Assembly: GCA_030647905.1 (NCBI GenBank)
Contig: JAUSJA010000026.1
Coordinates: 496,001 to 560,000 of the forward strand
Length of the DNA stretch: 64,000 bases
Reading direction: 5' to 3'
Origin: Gemmatimonadaceae bacterium
GTDB taxonomy: Bacteria > Gemmatimonadota > Gemmatimonadetes > Gemmatimonadales > Gemmatimonadaceae
The notes under the pieces were generated by a model. That model was not told the DNA's origin. It did no database searches and worked only from the letters and a program-made list of their open reading frames with translations. This document shows, in pieces, positions 1-10,002 of the stretch; the first letter of the stretch is position 1; each line of letters begins with the position of its first letter. The position numbers were made by a program, and so were the translations under genes.

Positions 1-2387
1 ATGTAGTCGATCCTGTGCTGAACCATCGAAAGCCGAATCGACGCATAGAAGTCCTTGCGGAAATCGTCGCGCACGGCTGCATAGCGAGTTGCCTCGGGCT
101 TGCCGAGCGTCTTCGCTATCTCCGCGGCGTCCTTGAATCCTCGCAAGGCGAAGAAATCGTCCCAGTAGGAATGCATCGGCTTCGCCGAATAGCCTTCGTG
201 ACTGATGGACTGCGGCATGAGACCGAAGAACACCCGCTTGTCGCCGGAGCGGTATTCCCCGGTCGTTAGCGAAAGGCGGAGGGAATCCATGAACGCGAAC
301 GCGCGGGACACGTTCGGCCACGTTCTCTCCAGCAGCTGCCGGTCTCCGGTATGCCGAAAATATTCGGCGATCAAATAGATGAATTCGCCGTGGCTGTCGT
401 TCTCGGGGACGGGATCGGCGCCGCGCGCATCCACGCAGCAGGGAATCTTGCCGTTCTCGAACTGGAAGCGGGCATACCAGTCTATGAAATCCCGTACTTC
501 CCCATATTGACCGAGCCGCAGTAGCGCGGCTGAGGTGAGCGCGCCATCGCGGATCCACGAGCGCTCGTATGATCGCGATCCCGGTTGAATCGCGGGTCCG
601 TCACGGTTGATGAGGATGTAGGCGAGATTTGCCCGAATTGTACTGGTGAATCGCGATGCCGAAGAAGGGAGTCGGATGTCTACGCGGCCGAGCTTCTCCC
701 GCCATCCCGATTCGACCGCCTCGAGCTGGCTGCGCACCCAGTTGCGTCCGCACTGCTCGAACGATGAGCCGCGTAAACAGGAAGGTCCAGCGGCGTGCAG
801 CGGAATCGCGACATCAATCGTGGAGTCGGAATTGGGCCGAAGCCGGACGTCCCAGGCGAGCGCGCCGGAGACCCGTCCGAGCTGATCCTGAACACTGGTT
901 GCGGATGGCAGCCGCGACAGCCGAAGCATGTCAACGATATTTCCCTCGTCGAACGACATCGCTCCGAAGCGGGATGCGGGCGTAAGAGGGATCACGGTGC
1001 GATCGGCGTTGACCTGAACGCGGCGCCCGTCGTACGAGATGCTGTCAATGGTCGCCACGCCACCCTGCGTGTTCAGGAACTGCCATGGCGGATTCACCTG
1101 GAATGGCCTGATCGCCAGATATAGCGTCGCGCGCTGAGGCAGAAACGCCGGATTGCGAATGCGATAGCGAGCATAAAGAACCGACGAGTCGGGTGCTCCG
1201 GCAGCGAAGGCCGTGACGGTCATCTCGAGTCGAGGTGTTTTCCACGTGACATAAGGGATGGGCAGGTCATTGCCCACCGATCCGGCGATTCTCGACGCGT
1301 CGTTCCAGGTGATCAGTCGTCCGTCGGTGAAAAGGAACGGCTCGACGGAGAACTGTCCCTTGCCCGATTCGAGCGTGCCTTGCTCGTCAATGAGCGCTTC
1401 GCGGGTGTCTCCACTCACTCCGATCACCGTCCAGTACGACTGCTTTCCGGAGAAATACCTCGGATAACTCCCGGACGGGGCGTCGCGCGCAACGGCCGAG
1501 AAGAAGTCGTTCTTCGTCGCGGACCAGGCGAGCGGCTTGACCGAGATTTCCTTCAGACCGATGACGTAGGGGGCCGATGTCTTGAACTTTGGCTGGGGTG
1601 AAAAAGCAAGACGGATGTAGCGTGCGTCGGACTCGGGGAGATAGAGGTAATCCCGCGATGCCATGCTGCGTCCGACGGTGTAGACCTTCGAGAACGCCGT
1701 CCCGTTGACTGATGTGCTGACCGCGTATGACGCCGGGCGGAGATTCTTTTCCCAGTCGATGACCAGTCCGCCGAACTCCCTCCGCTTGAGGAAGTCGATA
1801 TCCAGACGCTTATTACCGGACTCTCCTCCCAGGGTCATCCTCGGCTGAAGATTGTAGACGCCCTGAGGCTCGAGTGGCGTCAGCTCGAGGTCGTCGATCC
1901 AGACCGTACCCTTGCCTCCGGTACCGGCGGTGATCGCGATCTCGATGCCCGCGACCTCCTTCATGTCTCCGCCGCCGAGCGGTCCCCACGCGAAGGTGAT
2001 GTGCCGCTTCTTCCGTGTGATCTTTCGCCACTCGGCCGGGAAGAAAAATTCCGGCTGATTGGACCACCACACATTGTCGCCGCTCGGATCGATCAGCTTG
2101 AACTCGAGCGTGTTCACCGGAGCCTCGCCGCGAATCGAGAACGAGAACTCATAGTTGGCGGGCAGCGCCAGCTTCACGTCGCGGTGAATGACGGCGTATC
2201 CGCCGTGTCCATGAAAATCGAAGTCGAGCCGCATGGACTTGCCGCGCGCGCCCATGTCCTGTCCGATGCTCAGCGAGACATCATCGGAAGGAACCGCTTT
2301 CCATCCGGCGACGGACTCGAAGTCGTCGATGACGATTTCGGGCTGAAGCAGCAGCATCGCGGCGAGAGCGGAGAAAAGCGCGATCAT
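1..2387 (-). CDS. Secreted glycosidase-like protein with carbohydrate-binding domains (3' end cut by window)
   Basis: The reading frame is open from the ATG at 2387 to the window edge, about 795 codons, so the C-terminus is missing. A short hydrophobic leader precedes a jelly-roll-like segment (about residues 18-175) containing DDFESVAGW and the VWIDDLEL strand typical of carbohydrate-binding sandwich domains. A discoidin (F5/8 type C)-like segment follows, with SVNGTAFSKVY and YIRLAFSP. The last 250 residues, with ERSWIRDGALTSAALLR and ENDSHGEFIYLIAEY, look like an alpha/alpha six-hairpin glycosidase. The ATG overlaps the upstream permease stop by 4 nt, so it is the last visible gene of the sugar operon. 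The family and substrate are not assigned; a role on the same glucan is inferred from position. Confidence 0.8.
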   Translation of the reverse strand, partial: MIALFSALAAMLLLQPEIVIDDFESVAGWKAVPSDDVSLSIGQDMGARGKSMRLDFDFHGHGGYAVIHRDVKLALPANYEFSFSIRGEAPVNTLEFKLIDPSGDNVWWSNQPEFFFPAEWRKITRKKRHITFAWGPLGGGDMKEVAGIEIAITAGTGGKGTVWIDDLELTPLEPQGVYNLQPRMTLGGESGNKRLDIDFLKRREFGGLVIDWEKNLRPASYAVSTSVNGTAFSKVYTVGRSMASRDYLYLPESDARYIRLAFSPQPKFKTSAPYVIGLKEISVKPLAWSATKNDFFSAVARDAPSGSYPRYFSGKQSYWTVIGVSGDTREALIDEQGTLESGKGQFSVEPFLFTDGRLITWNDASRIAGSVGNDLPIPYVTWKTPRLEMTVTAFAAGAPDSSVLYARYRIRNPAFLPQRATLYLAIRPFQVNPPWQFLNTQGGVATIDSISYDGRRVQVNADRTVIPLTPASRFGAMSFDEGNIVDMLRLSRLPSATSVQDQLGRVSGALAWDVRLRPNSDSTIDVAIPLHAAGPSCLRGSSFEQCGRNWVRSQLEAVESGWREKLGRVDIRLPSSASRFTSTIRANLAYILINRDGPAIQPGSRSYERSWIRDGALTSAALLRLGQYGEVRDFIDWYARFQFENGKIPCCVDARGADPVPENDSHGEFIYLIAEYFRHTGDRQLLERTWPNVSRAFAFMDSLRLSLTTGEYRSGDKRVFFGLMPQSISHEGYSAKPMHSYWDDFFALRGFKDAAEIAKTLGKPEATRYAAVRDDFRKDFYASIRLSMVQHRIDY

Positions 2388-3247
2388 CCTTTCACGCTGC
2401 CCGCCATGACGCCCTGGATGTAGTACCGCTGAAGGAAGAGAAAGACGAGCATGACCGGAACGACCGTTATCACGGAGCCGGCCATCATCAGCTCCGTGTC
2501 CTGCACGTGCTCGCCGGCGAGATTCGCGAGCGCCACGGGAAGCGTGTAGCGGGACTCGTCGCTCAAGACGATGAGAGGCCACATGAAGTCGTTCCAGGTT
2601 GCGAGGAAGGTCCAGATGGCCAGAGTCGCGAGGATCGGAACGATTCCCGGAACCACTATCGACCAGAAGATCCGGAACTCGGATGCGCCATCTACGCGAG
2701 CGGCGTCGAGCATCTCGTCGGGGATGGCGAGCGCGTACTGGCGAACGAGGAATATTCCGAAGATGCTCGCCAGCCCGGGGATGATCACGCCCCAGTACGT
2801 ATTGATCAGCCCGAGGTTCTTGAGGAGGAGAAACAGCGGAAGCATGGCGACCTGAACGGGAAGGACAAGGCCTGTGGACAGCGCACGGAACAGCCGGTCG
2901 CGTCCTCTGAAGCGCAGCTTCGCGAACGCATAGCCGGCCAGCGAATTGATGGCGAGCGAGCTCAGCGTCACCACGAATGCAACGAACGCGCTGTTCAGCA
3001 GGTACCGCCCAAGGTTCAGGCGCGTGAACAGATCGACGTAGTGATCGAAGGTCACCCGGCTCGGAAAGAACCGCGGAGGAAATGAGCTCGCCTCGCCCGA
3101 TGGCATCAGCGAGGCGGATACCATCCAGACCATCGGGAGGAGAGCCATGACCGCGCCGATCAGCAGGAGCGCGTAGAGGAGAACGCGCGCGAACCGTTCG
3201 CGCTGGCGCGCGGATGACATCGGGTCGCGGTGCAGGGTGGCGGTCAT
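2384..3247 (-). CDS. Carbohydrate ABC transporter permease, MalG type
   Basis: A 287-aa inner-membrane permease of the binding-protein-dependent sugar transporter family. The first membrane helix (LLYALLLIGAVMALLP) is near the N-terminus. The cytoplasmic EAA-type loop that contacts the ATPase is visible as DEMLDAARVDGASEFRIF, followed by VVPGIVP. The chosen ATG at 3247 overlaps the stop of the upstream permease by 4 nt (ATGA). A longer frame reaches 3343 but would overlap that gene by 100 nt. It pairs with the MalF-type gene upstream and the binding lipoprotein before that. No ATPase gene lies in this operon, so a shared MsmK/MalK-like ATPase encoded elsewhere is inferred. Confidence 0.93.
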   Translation of the reverse strand: MTATLHRDPMSSARQRERFARVLLYALLLIGAVMALLPMVWMVSASLMPSGEASSFPPRFFPSRVTFDHYVDLFTRLNLGRYLLNSAFVAFVVTLSSLAINSLAGYAFAKLRFRGRDRLFRALSTGLVLPVQVAMLPLFLLLKNLGLINTYWGVIIPGLASIFGIFLVRQYALAIPDEMLDAARVDGASEFRIFWSIVVPGIVPILATLAIWTFLATWNDFMWPLIVLSDESRYTLPVALANLAGEHVQDTELMMAGSVITVVPVMLVFLFLQRYYIQGVMAGSVKG

Positions 3248-4143
3248 GCGCGCTCTTTCTGGAGGCGGAACTGCACCAGCGTCGCCAGCAGTATGACGAT
3301 GAAGAGCACGAACGCTATGGCCGCGGCGTATCCCATCCTCCACCAGCGGAATCCTTCCTCATACATCAGAAGCACGACGCTCGTCGTGCTGCGAAGCGGA
3401 CCCCCCTGCGTCATCACGTACGGCTCGGCGAACAACTGGAAGTAGCCGATCATCGTGATGACCGTCACGAAGACCAGGGTCGGCGACAGCATCGGCAAGG
3501 TGATGTTGAAGAAGCGGCGGAAGGGGCCGGCTCCGTCGATCGCGGCCGCGTCATACAGCTCTTCGGGAATCGCCTGAAGCCCGGCGATGAAGATGAGCAT
3601 GTTGTATCCGAAGCTCTTCCAGACCGCCATGAGGATTATCGCCGGCATGGCCCAGTGCGGATCTCCGAGCCAGTCGATCGGGGCGATGCCGATTGCGCCG
3701 AGGAGGTAGTTGAAGAGGCCGTAGCGCGTGTGGTAGAGATAGCGCCAGACGATCGCGACGGCGACGAGGGTCGTCACGAAGGGAGTGAAATAGATTGTGC
3801 GGAACAGTCCCTTGAACCGCACGAGCTTCGAGCTCAACAGGAGAGCCGCTCCGAGCGAGACGGCGATGGTGAGCGGACCGCCGACAAACGCGAAATAGAA
3901 AGTGTTCCTGAGAGCTACCCAGAAGTCGTGGGTTCGAAGAAGGCGTGAGTAGTTCGCCAGTCCGACGAACCGCGTGTTCCCGGGATCTGCTATTCCGTAC
4001 AGATCGAAATCGGTGACACTGAGGAGGAGAGAGGCGGCGACGGGTAAGAAGAAGAACACCCCGATGAGCGCGAGAGCCGGCGCGAGAAAAAACCAGGCGG
4101 CGGTATTCGCCTCTGAGGGGATTCGAAGCCGCGAAGTCTTCAC
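3244..4143 (-). CDS. Carbohydrate ABC transporter permease, MalF type
   Basis: A 299-aa inner-membrane permease, the other half of the sugar-import channel. The first helix (AWFFLAPALALIGVFFF) begins near residue 17. The EAA loop reads EELYDAAAIDGAGPFRRF, then ITLPMLSPT. I chose the GTG at 4143 because it overlaps the upstream stop in the same GTGA style as the next gene in the operon. An ATG at 4176 in the same frame would add 11 residues and overlap the binding-protein gene by 37 nt. The substrate is inferred from the locus (beta-1,2-gluco-oligosaccharides), not from this sequence. Confidence 0.92.
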   Translation of the reverse strand: MKTSRLRIPSEANTAAWFFLAPALALIGVFFFLPVAASLLLSVTDFDLYGIADPGNTRFVGLANYSRLLRTHDFWVALRNTFYFAFVGGPLTIAVSLGAALLLSSKLVRFKGLFRTIYFTPFVTTLVAVAIVWRYLYHTRYGLFNYLLGAIGIAPIDWLGDPHWAMPAIILMAVWKSFGYNMLIFIAGLQAIPEELYDAAAIDGAGPFRRFFNITLPMLSPTLVFVTVITMIGYFQLFAEPYVMTQGGPLRSTTSVVLLMYEEGFRWWRMGYAAAIAFVLFIVILLATLVQFRLQKERA

Positions 4144-5471
4144 CTTGCCGCGACCGACCGACGCGACAAAAGCCATCGCCGTTTCTCGAGAAGATTGTCG
4201 ACGTCGCGATCCAGTGCCGTCATCGCCTGCTTTGGAGTCTGCCGGCCACGCACGGCCCGCTCTCCATGCTCGAAGATTTTCGTGGCGATCTGCTCCCACT
4301 CGGGCACTTGTGGTGTGGGAACGACGCGCTCGAGCTGCTCACGGAACGCTGCGGCGTAGCGATTTCCGGCAAGAGACGAATCCATCCATGCGGTGCGGCG
4401 GGCCGGGAGATCGCCGGTCAGATGATGAAATTCCACCTGTACATCCGTACGGGAGAGATACTCCATCAGAGCCCAAGCTTCGCGCTTGTGCTGGCTTCGC
4501 CGGAACAGCGACAGAGTTGCGCCGCCGGCGAGGGAGACGCCGGGCCCGTCCACACCCGGAAGTGGAGCGGTCATCCATTTGTCCTGCATGTTCTTCGGCA
4601 GGCGGCTGCTGAACTCTCCGATCTGCCATGGACCGCTGATGTACATCGCGATGTTTCCGCGCTCGAACTCCTGGTAGAGATTCGATATCTCGGTGCCGCT
4701 CAGAGCTGGAGCGAGGCCGTCGCGAAAAAGGCTCACGTAGAAATCGAAGCCCTTGAGGAACTGCGGCTGACTGAACGCGCCGAACCGTCCCGCGTCCCGC
4801 AGCAGCGGTGATCCCGCCTGAAGTCCGAGAATCACCACCGGCGGCCACTCAGTGATGGGTATCAGCAGGGGATACTGATGGGCTCCCATACGTGACTTGA
4901 TCCGGCGCATCGCTTCCTGCCAATCGGCCCAGGTCGACGGCATCCGTTCGTAGCCCGCATTGGCAAGCAGGTCCGTTCGATAGAAGATGACGCGGGTGTC
5001 TACGTACCAGGGAATGCCGTAGGTAGTGCCGTCCACTACGTTGGTGCTCCAGATTCCGGGGAAATAGTCGCTACGTACGACGTCGCGTGAAGCCGCGACT
5101 CTCTGGTCGAGCGGCTCGAGCGCGTCCAGGGCAACGAATTCCGGGACCCAGGTATTGCCGAGCATCGCAATGTCAGGCGTTGCGTCTCCTACAAAGGCAG
5201 TGAGCAGCTTCTCATGCGCGGCTGACCATGGGATCTGCTGCACATCCACCTTGATTCCGGGGTGCTCACGCTCGAACGCTGGAACGAGCTGCGATACGAC
5301 TTCGCCTTCGCGACCCATCGCCCACAGTCGCAGTGTGGTCTGCTGATCGGTCGACGCGGGTGAGCAGGCTATACCCGCGGAGAGGACAGCGAACATGACG
5401 GAGGCCTGGATGAATGCCGCCCGTCTGCAGCACGCCAGGAGCAATCTCCGGCTACTGATCGAGCCACCCAC
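4140..5471 (-). CDS. Extracellular sugar-binding lipoprotein (solute-binding protein family 1)
   Basis: A 443-aa lipoprotein that captures oligosaccharide for the two permeases encoded downstream. The signal peptide ends in a lipobox-like LSAGIAC near residue 36. The body has family 1 features: REGEVVSQLVPAFEREHPGI, the hinge segment DIAMLGNTWVPEF, and YGIPWYVDTRVIFYRTD. The frame opens with GTG at 5471, overlapping the GH144 gene by 20 nt. An ATG at 5396 would keep only the end of the leader. Tight packing with GH144 upstream and the permeases downstream indicates one transcript. Confidence 0.92.
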   Translation of the reverse strand: MGGSISSRRLLLACCRRAAFIQASVMFAVLSAGIACSPASTDQQTTLRLWAMGREGEVVSQLVPAFEREHPGIKVDVQQIPWSAAHEKLLTAFVGDATPDIAMLGNTWVPEFVALDALEPLDQRVAASRDVVRSDYFPGIWSTNVVDGTTYGIPWYVDTRVIFYRTDLLANAGYERMPSTWADWQEAMRRIKSRMGAHQYPLLIPITEWPPVVILGLQAGSPLLRDAGRFGAFSQPQFLKGFDFYVSLFRDGLAPALSGTEISNLYQEFERGNIAMYISGPWQIGEFSSRLPKNMQDKWMTAPLPGVDGPGVSLAGGATLSLFRRSQHKREAWALMEYLSRTDVQVEFHHLTGDLPARRTAWMDSSLAGNRYAAAFREQLERVVPTPQVPEWEQIATKIFEHGERAVRGRQTPKQAMTALDRDVDNLLEKRRWLLSRRSVAAR

Positions 5472-6897
5472 CGGTGAAACCGGCCCGCTTCAGTCCGCGC
5501 ACGATGTGCGGGTTCTTGCGCATGGTCCGCCAAATCAGGTCGGAGCGATAGTTCTCGATCATGGCGATGATCGGTCCCTGATCGATGCCCAGGTAATCCG
5601 TGTCGAACCAGCCGATTCCGCGAACCACCCGCCCGTGTTGCGGCTTGATGTCGAGGTCGAAAGTGGGGTTGAACGAGTCCACGAACCCGTATGTCGAGAA
5701 CAGATCGTCGCCGTACCTCTCGCGCATCGCAACCAATGCAGGTATTGCAATCTCGGGTGCGAACGCCACCGAGCCTCCGGCAGCGGTCGGAGCGAGCGTG
5801 CCATCATCACGTATCTCTCCCGCCGCCGCGCCGCGCGCCGAATACGTCCAGAACAGTCGCCGGCGTCCGCCAATATCGAGCGTCGTATCGAGCGGCCCGT
5901 CAGCCGCGGTGAGTCCCCAGATGTCCGGTCCGTAGTCCTTCCACGCGCCGGGATTGGCGATTGCGTACGCGCGCTGCGAGTAAGTCGCTCTCCTCGAGTT
6001 CTCGAAGTAGTCGATTCCTTTCCCCCGCATGTACTCGTCGCGGATTCCGCGGAAATCGATCCAGATGTGAGAGTACTGGTGTCCGAACAGCGGCGCGAAG
6101 TTCAGGTGCGAGTACCCCTGAAATTCGCCCCACCTGTAGGTCGAGGTGAACCCGCTCCACGCGGAAGGATCGATCGGGTAGGTGGGAGAGCCTAGCGCGA
6201 GAACGTAGAGGATCATTCCCTCGTTGAACCCCCGCCAATCGGATTCGACGAACCCCCGCTCCGGCCGCCAGCCCATGTTCACAAGCGGCGCATTGGGGCG
6301 GATCCATTGCCAGTCTACGCGGAAGTAGAGCGAATCGGCGTACGCGCGGATTGCCGTCTCGGTGGGATCGGGGCCGGTGAAATACGACTGACTGAACAGC
6401 GCACCTGCGAGAAGAAGAGATGTATCTATTGTAGAGAGCTCCACCTGCTCGAACCGCTTTCCTGTCTCCATGTTGAGGAAGTGGTAGAAGAAACCCTTGT
6501 ATCCGCTGACGTTCGTTGCCTCCGGTCCCTGCGGTGCCCGGTACATGAAACGCAGCGTGTTCAGCGTCCGCTCGGCCGCTTGTTCGCGCGTGACATATTT
6601 GTGCTCGACGCCGACGGGATAGGCGGTCAGCGCGAATCCGATGGCGGCGACGCTGGAGAAGCTCTTGGTGGGCCAGCGATCGGGACTCAGACCTGTCGTG
6701 TGATCGCTCCGTTCCCAGAACCAGGCGAACGTGCGCTGCTGGAGCGTATCGAGGAACGCCTGCTGGCGTGGGGTAATCTGCGCCGACGGTTGTGTCGGCG
6801 GCGGAGCGACGGGACCGACCTGCGTCGCCGTGCAGCCAGCGGCGACGAGCAGCAGAGTGAGCGGCAGCCGCTCGAATGCCTTACGAAAACGACTCAT
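5452..6897 (-). CDS. GH144 / glycoamylase-like lipoprotein, predicted endo-beta-1,2-glucanase
   Basis: A 481-aa secreted lipoprotein with leader LTLLLVAAGC and a proline-rich linker. The rest is the alpha/alpha-toroid domain of the Glycoamylase family (PF10091, COG5368): FAWFWERSDHTTGL near the N-terminus, SAWSGFTSTYRWGEF and GHQYSHIWIDFRGIRDEY in the middle, and SFNPTFDLD near the end. Characterised GH144 members cleave beta-1,2-glucan internally. The related domain also occurs in cyclic beta-1,2-glucan synthase NdvB. The ATG at 6897 has a GGAG ribosome site 8 nt upstream; an in-frame ATG at 6927 lacks one. Linkage to an importer and a GH94 pair supports the beta-1,2-glucan assignment, which is still inference. 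Confidence 0.85.
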   Translation of the reverse strand: MSRFRKAFERLPLTLLLVAAGCTATQVGPVAPPPTQPSAQITPRQQAFLDTLQQRTFAWFWERSDHTTGLSPDRWPTKSFSSVAAIGFALTAYPVGVEHKYVTREQAAERTLNTLRFMYRAPQGPEATNVSGYKGFFYHFLNMETGKRFEQVELSTIDTSLLLAGALFSQSYFTGPDPTETAIRAYADSLYFRVDWQWIRPNAPLVNMGWRPERGFVESDWRGFNEGMILYVLALGSPTYPIDPSAWSGFTSTYRWGEFQGYSHLNFAPLFGHQYSHIWIDFRGIRDEYMRGKGIDYFENSRRATYSQRAYAIANPGAWKDYGPDIWGLTAADGPLDTTLDIGGRRRLFWTYSARGAAAGEIRDDGTLAPTAAGGSVAFAPEIAIPALVAMRERYGDDLFSTYGFVDSFNPTFDLDIKPQHGRVVRGIGWFDTDYLGIDQGPIIAMIENYRSDLIWRTMRKNPHIVRGLKRAGFTGGWLDQ

Positions 6898-6941
6898 GTG
6901 GCGATCTCCATCTGGCCGCGGTCGCAAAAATCAGAGGAGCG

Positions 6942-6973
6942 GCCGCAGGGCACCGTAATCGGTACCCTGCGGC
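6942..6973 (-). terminator. Stem-loop between the TonB receptor and GH144 genes
   Basis: The inverted repeat GCCGCAGGG / CCCTGCGGC encloses a further ACCG/CGGT pair and a TAAT loop, with one C-A mismatch. On the minus strand a run of five T lies about 11 nt after the stem. It starts 8 nt after the receptor stop and ends 45 nt before the GH144 start. It could end most receptor transcripts or act as a processing or stability hairpin that lets downstream expression differ. Confidence 0.6.
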
Positions 6974-6980
6974 AAAGAAG

Positions 6981-9941
6981 CTAGAAGTTCAATTCTGCAC
7001 CCAGCTGGTACCTCCGTGCGTCGGTGACAATGCAGTCGGGACTGCCGAAGTCCTTATCGCTTCTATTGCCGGTCTTGTAGCAACCGAAGTTGTCGCGGTT
7101 CAACGCGTTGAAAAGGTCGAGCGTTATGCCAAATGCCGTCGTCGTTCGCCCGAAGCTTGGGAAGTCCTTCCGGAACCGCAGATCGAGGTTCCGATAAGGG
7201 AACGTGCCCGGCACAGTGAAGCCTCCGCGTTCCCACTGATTGCCTGTAGTTCCCTCTCCACAGAACCGTTTCGGACATCCGATGTCCATCTTGTACTTGC
7301 CGCCGAGCGTCAACAGCCCGGAGAACTGAATCCCGAAGGCGTACGGTAGATCCGTGATCCAGTTGGCAACGACGCGCTGTTTCTCATCGTTGGACGGGTG
7401 CTTCGGAATGCTCAAGGCGTTGGGGAAAGCGAAGTCATCGTTGAGACCGTCGACACCCTGCACCGAGCGATTGGCGTAGGTGTACGCCAAGCCGACGCCC
7501 CAACCGATCGAGCTCTCGGAAACGCGCTGGTACGGCCGATCCACCTGGACCTGGATGGCATCGTACCATGTCTTCTTGTCGTTGGTCGAATAGATGAAGT
7601 TGCTGAAGCCGTGTGCGCCGATGTTGAAGTCGCGGCAGCACCGTCCGTCCGGATTGACGCCGACGTTCGCCCAGTTAAGCACCATCTGGTCCTCGCCCTC
7701 CACATTCGCGTACGTGGCGGAGATCGCGAAATCGCCAAGAAGCTGACGGATACCCACGTTCATCTGCGTCGAGTACGGCACCTTCGCCTCGCTGTCGATC
7801 AGCCAGGCCTCCGGCCGGCCCGAAGAGTGGACCAGCGCATCCAGAGTTGCCTTGTCGGCACTGAGATAGGTATCGCTCCACGCCACCTGCCCCGCGCCAG
7901 GCGCTACCCCCTTGGGCGCGAACCGCACCGTGAACTCGGGATGGCTCAGCTTCAGCTTCTCGTCTACCGCATAGAGATCGAACGGTATGCGATCGTAGTA
8001 AATGCCCCAGCCGCCGAAGACCGTCGTTCTGCTGTTCTTATCGACCGCGTAGGAGAAGCCGAGACGCGGTTGAACGGCGCCATAGAAGGGCTTGCGATTG
8101 CTTCCCGTGCTGATGTAGCGGCTCAGATCGAGTGGAGTGATGAGTTGACTGTTGTAGCGGGTAAGCGTGTCCACGACCATCTGTGGTGTCACGTAATCGC
8201 GGTTCAGCATGTGGGACTCATAGTCCCATCGTACGCCTACATTGAACGTCAGCCGCGGGACCGGGCTCCAATCGTCCTGCAGGTAGACGCCGAGCTGATT
8301 GTTGCTCGTATTCAAATTTCCGTCGCCTGTGCCGTACACCAGCTGAAACGGCGACCGGAAGCCGTAGTTCACCCCGTTTTCGATATTGCTGTACACGAAC
8401 TCGGGCGTGTTCCGGTTGCCTTTGAAGATGTCGTACTTCACGAAGTCGAGGCTCATACCACCCTTGACGATGTGCTCTCCGGCCATCTGGAATCCGGAGT
8501 AGGTGACGTCGTCACGCAGGCCAAGCCGCTTCTGTATGAAGTCCTGAGTGCTGAGGTTGCTGCCGATTCGTGCTTCACCATTCGGGTAGAAGATCAGGCG
8601 CGAAGGCATTCCCGGAGTATTGGGTGCCGGATTACGGCGGAAGCGCGAGTAGTCGACCTTCGCTTCGTTGAGCAGTGGTCCGGAGAAGTAATTGTACTTC
8701 AGCTGCCCGATGGAAACGTTCTGTCGGAAGTCCACCGCGGACTGGAATCCGACGTTTCCGCCGAAGTCCCGCACATCCGTCTCGTTACGATGGCTGAAGC
8801 TGAGCTCGGCCGAGGACTTGTCACTGATGGCGTCGGTCAGCTTGCCGAAAAGCAGCGTCTCACGGAAAGGTGACGTGAAGTTGCCGTTGTACTGTGTGAG
8901 ATTGACCGAGTCCAGCGCCGCGATCCCGGTCGGGGGAGTGGCGAAGCTCACGCGGTTTGCGCGGTCCTGGTAATTCCCCTCGTACGAACCGAAGACGTGA
9001 ATCTTGTCCTTGATAATGGGACCGCCCCCACTCAGGGCGGCGAGAGTTCGCTTGTAGTCAGGCTTCTTGAACGCCGGATTATTGTTCTTGTCGCGGCGCT
9101 GGAAGCTGTCGAGCCCTACCATGCCTTTGTTCTGGAAGCCGAACAACGCATTGCCAGTCCAGGTGTTGCCTCCCGACTTCGTCGTCGCCGTAATGATGGC
9201 GCTGGAGGCTTTCTGGTATTCGGCTTTGAAATTCTGACTGATGACCCGGTACTCCTGGATCGCGTTGCGCGGGAATGGATTACCGCGGCTTGCGTCCTGG
9301 CCGGCGACGCCACCGGCAGTCAGATCGTTCTTGAGGCTGGTGCCGTCAACGAAGAGGTTGACCGAGTTCGCCGACTGACCGCCAGCCGAGAAAGTTCTGA
9401 ACTGTCCGTTGACTCGATCTTCCGTGACCGTGATGCCAGGGGTAAGCGCGGCGAGGTCGAGAAAGTTGCGACTCGGAGTCGGCAGCTTTTCGATCTGCGC
9501 CTGCGTCACGTTGGTGGCCACCTCGGAGGTGCGGGTCTCGACGGTGGGCGCCGCCTGAATGAGCACCGTCTCAAGCTGCGCCGCCTGCTCCGAGAGGGAG
9601 AAGTCCTGGATCTGTGTCGCACCGATCTGAACGACCACGACCCGCGTTTGCGGCGCACTGCCTATCCGGCGAATGGTCATTTCGTACGTCGCCGGGGCAA
9701 GGCCGGCCAGAGTGTAGGAGCCGTCGTCTCGGGTCATGGTGCCCCGCTGCACTCCGGTCGCGGGGTTTCTCAGCTGGATCTGCGCGCTGCTCACGGCGGT
9801 TCCGCCGGAGGTCACTGATCCTCGAATGGTGCCGGTAGTGGTCTGCGCAAAGGCACTGGCCGCCGTCAGGGTGACGAGAGCAATGACCGCGAGTGCGACC
9901 GCTCGACAAAATCGCTGCAGCTTGAACTTGTCCGTAATCAT
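6981..9941 (-). CDS. TonB-dependent outer-membrane receptor, carboxypeptidase-regulatory (Oar-like) type
   Basis: A 986-aa outer-membrane transporter. A signal peptide ([17 protein letters not shown]) is followed by a CarboxypepD_reg domain (about 33-115; [18 protein letters not shown]). A plug domain comes next (about 140-260, with [15 protein letters not shown] and [14 protein letters not shown]), and the remainder is a long beta-barrel ending in an aromatic residue (AELNF). Such receptors move large ligands across the outer membrane using TonB energy. It heads the glucan-use genes and is separated from GH144 by a hairpin. The ATG is preceded by GGAG. A LacI-like palindrome covers the start codon, so it is probably repressed by the neighbouring regulator. 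No SusD partner is present. Confidence 0.9.
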   Translation of the reverse strand: MITDKFKLQRFCRAVALAVIALVTLTAASAFAQTTTGTIRGSVTSGGTAVSSAQIQLRNPATGVQRGTMTRDDGSYTLAGLAPATYEMTIRRIGSAPQTRVVVVQIGATQIQDFSLSEQAAQLETVLIQAAPTVETRTSEVATNVTQAQIEKLPTPSRNFLDLAALTPGITVTEDRVNGQFRTFSAGGQSANSVNLFVDGTSLKNDLTAGGVAGQDASRGNPFPRNAIQEYRVISQNFKAEYQKASSAIITATTKSGGNTWTGNALFGFQNKGMVGLDSFQRRDKNNNPAFKKPDYKRTLAALSGGGPIIKDKIHVFGSYEGNYQDRANRVSFATPPTGIAALDSVNLTQYNGNFTSPFRETLLFGKLTDAISDKSSAELSFSHRNETDVRDFGGNVGFQSAVDFRQNVSIGQLKYNYFSGPLLNEAKVDYSRFRRNPAPNTPGMPSRLIFYPNGEARIGSNLSTQDFIQKRLGLRDDVTYSGFQMAGEHIVKGGMSLDFVKYDIFKGNRNTPEFVYSNIENGVNYGFRSPFQLVYGTGDGNLNTSNNQLGVYLQDDWSPVPRLTFNVGVRWDYESHMLNRDYVTPQMVVDTLTRYNSQLITPLDLSRYISTGSNRKPFYGAVQPRLGFSYAVDKNSRTTVFGGWGIYYDRIPFDLYAVDEKLKLSHPEFTVRFAPKGVAPGAGQVAWSDTYLSADKATLDALVHSSGRPEAWLIDSEAKVPYSTQMNVGIRQLLGDFAISATYANVEGEDQMVLNWANVGVNPDGRCCRDFNIGAHGFSNFIYSTNDKKTWYDAIQVQVDRPYQRVSESSIGWGVGLAYTYANRSVQGVDGLNDDFAFPNALSIPKHPSNDEKQRVVANWITDLPYAFGIQFSGLLTLGGKYKMDIGCPKRFCGEGTTGNQWERGGFTVPGTFPYRNLDLRFRKDFPSFGRTTTAFGITLDLFNALNRDNFGCYKTGNRSDKDFGSPDCIVTDARRYQLGAELNF

Positions 9942-9946
9942 TTACG
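9933..9946. promoter_or_regulatory. Putative LacI-type operator overlapping the receptor start codon
   Basis: CGTAATCATTTACG is an inverted repeat CGTAA/TTACG with a 4-nt centre holding the receptor ATG. It matches 11 of 14 positions of the TGTAATCGTTTACA site upstream of the GH94 genes and has the same half-site spacing. Binding here would block translation start or elongation. A chance match remains possible. Confidence 0.4.
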
Positions 9947-10002
9947 TATCTCCGGTTGTTGTGGTGTTGCAACGAGCCATCTGCGTTCACGAGCGAGGGA
10001 CT

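Noticed and set aside
7398-8873. A 491-codon open frame on the plus strand opposite the TonB receptor
   Set aside because: Composition is typical of an antisense shadow and the receptor frame is intact over the same stretch.
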